Assembly (NCBI GenBank): GCA_001598975.1
Contig: BBXU01002090.1
Location: forward strand, 1-17,643
DNA from: Parachlorella kessleri
Lineage: Eukaryota; Chlorophyta; Trebouxiophyceae; Chlorellales; Chlorellaceae
Direction of reading: 5' to 3'
DNA length: 17,643 nt
Shown: positions 8,350 to 15,767 of the stretch, piece after piece
Layout of the letters: each line of letters begins with the position of its first letter
How positions within the stretch are numbered: the stretch's first letter is position 1
Translations under genes and position numbers: made by a program
Notes under the pieces: generated by a model
Database searches by the model: none
Seen by the model: only the letters and a program-made list of their open reading frames with translations
Told to the model about the DNA's origin: nothing

Positions 8350-11300
8350 ATGCAACAGGCAATGCTGGGCACCTGTCCCCAGCGCCCGCTTGAGCCATTG
8401 CGCCCGGCCAGGGTTGCGCTGAGCCAGCATCCCCAGCATCCCAGCCAAGGTCAGTTTTCCCTTGGAGGGCGACCTCTTAATTCTAGTTAATGCACGAGTG
8501 ACAACAAAACCTCGCTAGTGCAGGACTTTTGGTGCCTGCACGTCCAAAACTGAGGTCGACAGCCTGGAAGCCTGTGCCCGTAATCCGTGTGGCAGTGCAA
8601 CAGGTGGGCCAGGACTTCGTGTAGCTTGAACACGTCCCGCTTTTCATCAAAAGATTCATTCTGCCTTGCTTGACTTTCTGGTCTGGCAAGGAGGTAGAAG
8701 AGAGTTGCCCTCTGAAGTGTCAAGGGGCTTTACTGGGACCTACTATATTTCATAGCTCGTTTTCCCAACCCCAGCATCTTGGCCTTGCAGGCACCTGTCT
8801 CGCAGCACTCGCTGAACGGTGCTGCGCCCAAGGAGGTGCCTGTGAAGTTCACTCTTCGGCGGGAAGTCAACAATGGGCAGAGCCACGTGGTGGTCGGAAA
8901 CCACCCAGCCCTGGGAGCGTGGAAAGTTGAGGACGCGCCGCACATGACGTGGAATGACGGGCACGTCTGGTCCACAGAGGTACTGCTCCCTCCGGGCACC
9001 ACACTTGAGTTTAAGGTGAGCAAGCAAGTGTTATGTGAACCAGTGGTTCAGTTGTGCAAACGTGCTTGGTTCTGTCAGATGGGGTCGCAAGTCTGGGTAT
9101 GCACTAGCCCTGCTAAGATGGCATGTCTGATAGGCAGTCTTCGATGCGTAGTCGTCCTATGGAGGGACGGCTGAGTGAAGGGTTGTTGTTGTTGTGAAGG
9201 GAAGGTCCATGCAGTCTAGCATGTACATGTCGTGTGCCAGCCGTGTGCCAGAAGTAAAAGCAGTAATGCAATGTGAAAAGGGCGGCCAGGCATAACCGTA
9301 AGATATGTTAGAAAGATGTGTCGCACCTGCCGAGAAAGGTCCATGTATCCAGTCCATACAGGCCACACCTGCAGGCCCATCATGCTTAAGGGTGCTGGGC
9401 TGTTCATCGTTTCGTGGTGGGTGGTGGTGCAGTATGTGTGCCTGTTACCCACACTTTGTTGCGAGGAATCATGTGCCTCCTCGTCCTGTTGGCAGCAGCA
9501 GATATGTTGTTTATTCCATTATACCTGGTGTCACATGGCAGCCTAACCATTGGTGGTTGCCAGTCTCCCAACTTTGGGGGCGCTGTTCCTTGGTGGTGTG
9601 TGCGTGCGGCTGGCGCACAGCTTTGCTCGAGGAGGTGATGTGAGGGAGGGCACAAGCGTGTGCCTGCGGTTGTGGAGGCGGGACTGCCAAGTGTATCACC
9701 CCCACCGTAAATCGCTGTGGCACTCTTCCTTCCGTGCAGTGCGTGCGCGTGACGCATGGCGAGCCGGATGTGGAGTGGGAGAGTGGGTACAACCATGCAC
9801 TGGCGGTGCCGGAGGCAGGCGTGGCTACGATCACCGCGGATGTGGCTTGGGGTACACATGTGGACGTCACTGCGGAGCCTCTGGTGCATGAGGAGGAGGT
9901 AAGGCAGCCTGGGAGCCAGTCTGAAAGAGAGCAGCCTGTTGCTACCTAGACCCGCCCTCGTTCGTTTCTGCAAAGGCTTGGTTACATGTGTGGCGGAGGG
10001 TGAGCACCTGGGGGAAGGGCCCATGCTGATATTCCAACGCGCGCTGCTGCCTGATTGACTGGTCGTTGGCTGTGCTGGGGACCCTGTTGCTTGGTAGCAA
10101 GGATGGTGTCTCCTTGCCTGTTGTATCCCATTCCTGCCGCCTTGGTGCGATGCCACGTGGGTCAGGAAGGCACTTACTTATGCTTTGCCATGGCTCAGTC
10201 ACACGTTTCCTGCCTGGGTGTGCTGTGCAGGCACCTGAACCTGCGCGTGTCAACGGCATGGCACACAGCGTCAACGGGGCAGGCCCTGCGCTGGATGGGA
10301 ACGGCCAGCCTTTCCGGAAGGCTGCTGCCTCGCTGGAGCGGCAGATCGCGGCAGTCGACTATGCCAATGGAGATGGGGTAAGTTGCTGCAGTGCGGGCTG
10401 GGTGGTGGCAGACCACCCCCCCATGTGAGGTCTACATTGCTGGAAGGGAAGCAAAAGGGGCTTTGTGTTGACTAAGCCTGATAAGCCTCAAGTGTCTGTT
10501 TGCGTGCTCTGGAGTGCATCTCATGGGGTAGCCTGCTGCCCACAGTTTCTATGCGGAGGGAGACCTTGCCGGCTGACCTTCCGCCTGTGACTTGCGTTCT
10601 GTAGGCCCACCCAGAAGCGCTTTCCCTGCGTGACGCCCTGGTGCGGGAGCGCAGCAGAGTAACGCAATTGGAGGTGCGGCTCCTCAGGGCAGGTTGTGCT
10701 CGCTTGAGGTGTGGCCGTGACGAGGCTGGCATGGGTGCATATAGTTGTTGCTAGTTTGAGGTAGAGGTTCTTGAGCTCCTTGAGATGTCAGTAACTTGAG
10801 TCAGCAGAGATCCTCCTTTCTTGTACTCATCCTGCAAGGTGTAATTAAATGTAGGTCACGATCAAAAGAGCTCGTGTCCATCTGCCTTTTCAATGTCATT
10901 TCCGTATGCAATCAGTTTTTTGAGTGAGTGGAACTCATATTCTGCATGTGCTGATGCTATCGCAGCAAGAGCTGCGGGCAGCTCGCGAGGAGGCAGCCGC
11001 TGCCGTGCGTGCCAGCACTCGTTTTGCCAAGGCGGCGGCTGCGGGGCAAATGCTGCAGCCAGCTGCACCCGCGGCAGCAGCAGGGGCAGCAGGCGGCGGA
11101 GGGGCGTCGGAGGAGGTAGCCAGGCTGATGGAGGAGCTGCGGGGGATGGCCACAGCGATGACCCGCAAGTCAATGGTGACAGCAGCAGACAGGAAACGCC
11201 TCCTGGACAAGGTGGGTGATGTGTTCTTGCGTCGTGAAGGGCGGAACGAGCGTCATCTGCAGCTGATATCTGCCAACTGGATGCACTGGTCCCTGTTGAA

Positions 11301-13013
11301 CCGAGATGAGTGCTGATGACGGGCCGGGGGGCTCTGAACGCCTGGGCAGCTTGTGACATGCCAGCAAGCATGTCAGCGGGGTTATGAGGGGAGTGCTGTA
11401 CTGCGACTTGTCTTGCTGACAGGGACAGGACGTTGTAACCGGGGGTGCAAGGGCCTTCACGATCCTCACCCTGACAAGGCGTTCAACACAAGGCGTGATC
11501 AGTGGAACCCTGGCATGGTTCGCCTGCAACCCTTGACGGTGCACTGCCCTCTACTAGATGGATTGCTTTGGCTCTTGGTGCAGGTGTTGGAGACTGAGAG
11601 GGCCTTGCAAGGCGGCAGCAGGCAGACAGCAGCTGCGCGCTTTGACTTGTCTCCATCTCGTGCCAGCCCTAGTCGGCAGGTGAGCCCTGCTTACCGCATT
11701 AGCTAATTATGGTAATTTTAATGCTTTCACAAGGCAGGTCATGGGCCACAGAACTGAGTGGCTGAGCCATCTCTCTTGTCTACAACGGTGGGTTGAACTG
11801 GACTGCTGAACTTGCCAGCAGGCCGCGTACAAGCAAGCATGAGGATGTGAGACACAGTCATGTCCACTACTGGTGTTTTTGGCGTGTCTGCAGCCGTTCC
11901 ATGAACAGCAACACTGCCGCTGTTTGGCAGGCATGAGTTTCTCATGGGGCGACGGGCCCCTTCGCTCGTAGCTGCGCTTGCCAGTCCTGTAAACCGCGGC
12001 TGTATAGTCAACCACCCGCGCCGTCCGTGGCGGTGCAGGCGCAGGTGCGCGGCGAGGTGGCGTCGACCCGGGAGGGCCTGAGTGAGCTCAATTTTGCCAT
12101 GGAGGCGCTGCGCGGTGACGTGGCGCAGGCCAAGGGCGCCGTGGCTGAGCTGCGCGGGCTGGTGGGCGCAATCATGAACAAGTCGGTGCTCAGCGGGCAC
12201 GACAAGTCGCGGCTGCGCAGCCAGGTGGGCGCCTGTCTGGGTGGAGGTGTCTGTTATAAAGTCAAAAGCAAGCTATTTGTTAACTTGTTTACTACGTTTA
12301 TTTGTTTACTTGAAAGAAATGCTTAAGGGTGTGTAGGTGCGGGTGTGGGGTGTGGTTGGGTGGGGGGTTCACAAGCTGCATTGAAAAGCTAACGCCTATC
12401 AGCGCAGCGAACGTGGCGGCCTCTCCTGGTGTCAGGGCTGCAGGCCACACCTGCAGTCGTCTGCCGGGCTTCAGGCGTCTGCGGTGCCATGGCTATGACT
12501 TGCACTGCCTGCTTTCCAAGCAACCAAGGCAGGGCTCCGGTGGGTGTGTGCGGGTTTTTGTGGTAAATGTCCCTTCAGCATGGGACATTGCACTGTTGGC
12601 TGTCACTGTTGGCTGTCCAGGTGGCGGAGGCTGGGCGTGTGCTGGGCGCGCAGTCTGGTGGTGAGCTGGCGCAGGCCAGCGAGGCGGTGGCGGAGCTGCA
12701 GGGGCTGGTGAACGCCATGATGCACAAGTCGGTGGTGTCGGGGCCGGAGAAGAAGCGCCTGCTGGACAAGGTAAGGCTTTCTCTGTCCTTGCTCCTCAGA
12801 GTCCCAAGACATGAGTTTGCGATGGTGGGTGGCCTCGCAGCCGGAGAAGCGCCCACTGGGCCAATAGGGATGTTCCTGTTTGGTTCGAGAGCATCATCGT
12901 GTTTTCCTCCGAAATGTATAGTAGCGGATCCGTACACCCACGTACGTACACATATCTTGGCTGTGCAGGTGAATGAAGCTGACAAAGCCCTAGACTCCAA
13001 TGGGCAGTACTAG
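8350..13013 (+). CDS. Plastid-targeted CBM20 starch-binding protein with triplicated helical repeat
   Basis: Eleven exons (8350-8449, 8524-8603, 8791-9015, 9740-9898, 10231-10377, 10605-10673, 10966-11211, 11584-11679, 12039-12224, 12621-12770, 12969-13013) give 500 residues and end in TAG. All introns are GT-AG; the first is phase 1 and the rest phase 0. Residues 1-60 are rich in R, P, S and V with few acids and end PVIRVAVQQ, like a chloroplast transit peptide. Residues about 77-181 form a CBM20 domain. The two tryptophans of starch-binding site 1 in Aspergillus glucoamylase match W104 (LGAW) and W148 (VEWE), with N153 in the usual place. Residues 189-500 are Ala/Glu/Arg/Leu-rich and probably coiled coil, with an Ala/Gly linker (about 281-307) and three copies of a ~45-aa repeat. 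No catalytic domain is seen. CBM20 plus coiled coil recalls Chlamydomonas SAGA1, a pyrenoid starch-sheath protein, but I find no [DN]W[RK] Rubisco-binding motif. Granule scaffold or targeting protein is inference. Confidence 0.82.
11110..13010 (+). repeat. Exon-encoded ~45-aa repeat in three copies
   Basis: Copies end at the same intron position: residues 309-352 (MEELRGMATAMTRKS, then RKRLLDK | VLETERAL), 402-447 (VAELRGLVGAIMNKS, then KSRLRSQ | VAEAGRVL) and 452-497 (VAELQGLVNAMMHKS, then KKRLLDK | VNEADKAL), where the bar marks a phase-0 intron. The shared pattern is two short helices around a turn, with an invariant KS before the turn. I do not recognise the family. Identical intron placement points to duplication of genomic segments rather than convergence. 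Confidence 0.85.
12251..12320 (+). repeat. AT-rich patch with TTGTTTACT repeats in an intron
   Basis: Within the intron at 12225-12620 lies a strongly AT-rich stretch unlike its GC-rich surroundings. TTGTTTACT occurs at 12285-12293 and 12302-12310, with a related TTGTTAACT just before. It could be a small insertion or a local repeat expansion. Confidence 0.55.
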
Positions 13014-13025
13014 AGTAGCCAGTGA

Positions 13026-13044
13026 GGGAGGGAGGGAGCCGGGG
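13026..13044 (+). promoter_or_regulatory. Canonical G-quadruplex motif in the 3' UTR
   Basis: Four G runs of three or more are separated by loops of 1, 1 and 4 bases, starting 13 bases after the stop codon of the CBM20 gene and on the transcribed (mRNA-sense) strand. In RNA this should fold into a stable quadruplex. Any role in mRNA 3' processing or stability is inference. Confidence 0.6.
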
Positions 13045-13312
13045 ACGCCCAGTAAGCTGCAGACCCGGAACCGGGCTACGTATTAGGCATCAGAAAGCTT
13101 TTCCCACAGGCGCCAGCGCCAGCCGCAGGCAACTTCAACCCTTACTTCCATACAACCCTTTCTGAGCTGCCGTTCTGTGGTGTCAAGCCCTCAGCACCAT
13201 CCGGCTCTTTGGTAGCAGGCAGTGTCCACTGGTGGTGGACTTTGCTGCAAGTGGGTCAGGGGTAGGGTGGGGTGCTGCAAGTGTGGTTGGCAATGATTTG
13301 CGTTGATTTCTC

Positions 13313-13342
13313 GGACTGCCCTCTGGGACTGCCCTCTGGGAC
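13313..13342 (+). repeat. 13-bp tandem repeat, 2.3 copies
   Basis: GGACTGCCCTCTG occurs twice in direct succession and is followed by a partial third copy (GGAC). It looks like a simple replication-slippage repeat. Confidence 0.9.
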
Positions 13343-13836
13343 CCGAGCATTTGGAAGATCTTTTGTTTGATTGGTTATTTCATTCTTTGAGGAGATGTGC
13401 GCAGCATTGAGCGTTGAGCTGCTGTAGAGACGTCAGCAAATTAGGCCTTGCTGTGCCCTTGGCTTCTAAGGTGTGCACAAGGGTGGCTTTCTCCCCATCA
13501 TGTTATTGGGTTGCATGTCAACATGCGACGTCGGTGCCTGCATATGTCCTGGGCTGTTTGGAAGTTTGGGTTGCAGTCCATGCTTTTGCAGCCAGGCCGC
13601 ACAGTCAGCTGCACTCTGTGGTGTCAGTTTTGAATGTATGCTGCAACTTGGGTTGAGCCAGTAAAGGGACATACCCAGTCCATCTAGCGTGCACAATATG
13701 TTAGCAAGGCCTGGGTAAAATTGTGTGCTGTTGACATGAAACACCTGCTGACCGTTTGCTTTGGTATCGTGACCTGCATGAGATTGGTTTGCTGAGGATT
13801 TCTCAGAACCTGCACCCTGACTGCCATGGACACGCC

Positions 13837-13841
13837 TGTAA
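13837..13841 (+). terminator. Candidate poly(A) signal for the CBM20 gene
   Basis: This is the first TGTAA I find after the CBM20 stop, inside an AT-rich patch (cctgtaatttaattta). It implies a 3' UTR of about 0.8 kb. A pentamer alone is weak evidence. Confidence 0.35.
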
Positions 13842-13921
13842 TTTAATTTATCCTGTCGAGATGCAAGGACTTCACTTGATCTTTAGGAGGGGTGCTATAA
13901 AGCAGCAGATTGACAGGGGTA

Positions 13922-13937
13922 GCTGGATCACCTCCTT
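13922..13937 (+). other. 16-nt match to the 3' end of plastid 16S rRNA
   Basis: GCTGGATCACCTCCTT is the conserved 3' terminus of plastid and cyanobacterial 16S rRNA, including the anti-Shine-Dalgarno sequence. The bases on either side do not continue the rRNA match, so this is not an rRNA gene. It may be a trace of plastid DNA or chance. Confidence 0.4.
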
Positions 13938-14134
13938 GCTGTGAATATGTGAGGAGGTGGCAATGGCATGACACTTGCCAGCTGGGTGGCAGAGGCTAAC
14001 ACAAGCCCGCCCTTGCGGACAGCCCAGCCGCCTCAATTCCCCCTCCCACCGCCCTGCTGTCCACAGATGCACCTAGTTGCTACAGGGGCACACGCTCAAA
14101 ACTGAGGCCCAGGGGTTGGCTGACAGAACCCCAG

Positions 14135-15407
14135 CTATTTGGGGCCCTCCCGTCCGCTTCCGCTGCCGCACCCACTCCCTGCAGGCCATAGCCCGGCTCT
14201 CGGAGACGTGGGGTCCCTACTGAGCCCCTGCTGCCGCAGCAAGCGGATGTAGGCACGGGCACGAGACAGCTTGTGCCTGCATGCAGCGCTCTCCTCTTCT
14301 GCCTGCCCACCAAGCGCTACGTGAAGGCTGAGGTCAGGAAATTGCATGTACATAGCGCGGCGGGCGCGCCATAACTTGTATCACATGTCACCTCAGTGCG
14401 GTGGTAACACAGGGAGGCAGTGGGCCATGCCCGGTGCACTAGCAGGTCGTTGTACAGTGGCAGGGCGCGGGAGGCCTTGCAGGAAGCTTCGGGATATTTT
14501 GCCCATGCCTAGTGCAGTTGTGGTGAGAGACAGCTCACCTGCCGAGCTCGTGAAGGAAATCCCAGGTGTAGAGCCCAGCACCGTGCATGTCATCAAACTG
14601 CAAGGGCAGCGGACGCCACTTGGGCAGCCTGCTGCCTTGAGTCGGACCGGGCGACTGCCATGAACATGTGCAGGGACGCTTTGCAGGAGTGCTGGCTGCG
14701 TTAGGGTGCAGAGTTTGCAACTGACCTTGTATTACTCAAGGATAATATCCTGGCGCTGGCACATGGCAGGAATCAATGATGAGCAGAGCACTGCCTTCAA
14801 CTGTTGTATGCGCACCTGCAACCTGAGTGCATAGGAACCCACTGGCTCAACGCCAATGATGCCCACGTGTCGCCTGCCATGGATAACCTGCGGGCTTATC
14901 CAGAAACTGTGACAGCCGCCAGGCACCATGACATTCCTCTCAGTTTCGTTAAACAGCAGCCTTTGCCAGGTGCCCTATATGTAGCAAGACTCCCTGTATT
15001 ACAAGTGGCTCGGGTAGCCACCAACGGCAAGGACAAAAACAATCAGGCGTTCCACCTGTTCCCACCTTCTTGCGGCCCTGCCGGTCCCTTGAGGCCTCAG
15101 CTGCGGGGCTTTCCACTCTCAGCAGCTCAGCTGGGTACCGAAACCGCTCCCCAGTGTTAAATTCCACCTCGAGTGCCTAGCTACAGGGCATGGTGCTCTC
15201 ATTAGACTGGCTGCGTTGGCATCTTATCAGGTTGTACGTGCACGGGCAGTCCACAAAGACCACCTTCTCTTGCTTCAAAAGTTTGACCTCTGTTGCCCGC
15301 ACATCAACGCCAGCAGGCTCCAGTAGTGTTCTCTTGCACTGTAAGATGCTGCCTAGCCTCCTTGGTCCTCTCTTAGGGAGAGCAGAGGCAAGTAAGCGTT
15401 GGAGCAT
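14135..15407 (-). CDS. DUF971 / GBBH-like N-terminal domain protein, probably organellar
   Basis: Five exons on the minus strand (15407-15255, 15167-15066, 14887-14816, 14597-14539, 14276-14135) give 175 residues and end in TAG. The first three introns are phase 0 and the fourth is phase 2. DUF971 (PF06155) occurs alone in bacteria and plants, at the N-terminus of gamma-butyrobetaine hydroxylase and at the C-terminus of the Fe-S carrier HCF101. The match runs through the whole family pattern: TEVKLLKQEKVVF joined to VEFNTGERFRYPAELLRV, SPAAE, GRRHVGIIGVEPVGSYALRL, FDDMHGAGLYTWDFLHELG, and a final AYIRLLRQQGLSRDP. Residues 1-30 (MLQRLLASALPKRGPRRLGS...) are basic and amphipathic, like a mitochondrial presequence; plastid targeting is not excluded. 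No Cys cluster is present, so the zinc site of gamma-butyrobetaine hydroxylase is absent. Residues 152-175 are a Gly/Ser-rich tail. The first donor (GTGGAC) is unusual but restores the family spacing exactly. Exact biochemical function is unknown. Confidence 0.88.
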
Positions 15408-15767
15408 CGTGCTATGTGGAAAAGGCGAATGCCCCAGGTGCGGCTTTCCATGACACCTTAAGCTGGCACTATAAAAGTCCTGGCGCCCTCTTCGAAGGTG
15501 ATAGGAAACCTTCAAATAACTGAGAGACGAGCTGGCAGTGGTAAACCATCTAGGTGAGAAGTGCCAAGGCCACGTGTCAACCATGACAAGGGCTTGTCTT
15601 GTGTGAAACTGTCTTGGCGCCCTGCGGCTTCCAGAATTGCTGAGGGTGTGTGCAGCTCTTCTATATGCTGGCAGTTGTTGTAGCATCCGTGCATTGAACT
15701 CATCAGCGATCAGCCCTCGACTGTTGTTTGCGATTTTCAAAGCTCGGCCCTGCCGCAGTTGATCACA
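15408..15767. promoter_or_regulatory. Divergent promoter region between DUF971 and PWD genes
   Basis: The two start codons are 360 bp apart and face away from each other, so both promoters must lie here unless upstream non-coding exons exist. CTATAAAAG at 15469-15477 is the clearest TATA-like element. Its minus-strand reading (TTTTATAG) lies about 62 bases before the DUF971 ATG, while in the plus orientation it is some 290 bases before the PWD ATG. A second AT patch (CTATATG) lies near 15661. Confidence 0.5.

Larger units (their letters stand above)
13014..14134. other. Convergent intergenic region between the CBM20 and DUF971 genes
   Basis: The two flanking genes point towards each other, so this 1.1 kb should hold both 3' UTRs. 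It contains a G-quadruplex motif just after the CBM20 stop, a 13-bp tandem repeat, a candidate poly(A) signal on the plus strand and a short rRNA-like match. No open frame is convincing. I found no TTACA (TGTAA on the minus strand) to serve the DUF971 gene. Confidence 0.6.

Noticed and set aside
8273..8393. Exon reading ADSAFAHARLKTARGG... upstream of the CBM20 gene
   Set aside because: It stops at 8393 with no donor that gives the phase needed by the next exon. The overlapping frame starting at the ATG at 8350 fits the phases on both sides.
9404..10156. 250-aa minus-strand frame
   Set aside because: It lies antisense to CBM20 exon 4 and its introns, has no family motif, and looks like a shadow frame in GC-rich DNA.
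5533..13013. One giant gene joining the Ser/Pro-rich exons to the CBM20 gene
   Set aside because: A direct phase-0 join from 7571 to 8791 is possible. But the CBM20 gene has its own transit-peptide exons at 8350-8449 and 8524-8603 with fitting phases, mirrored in PWD. The Ser/Pro-rich gene has a phase-fitting last exon with a stop, followed by TGTAA.
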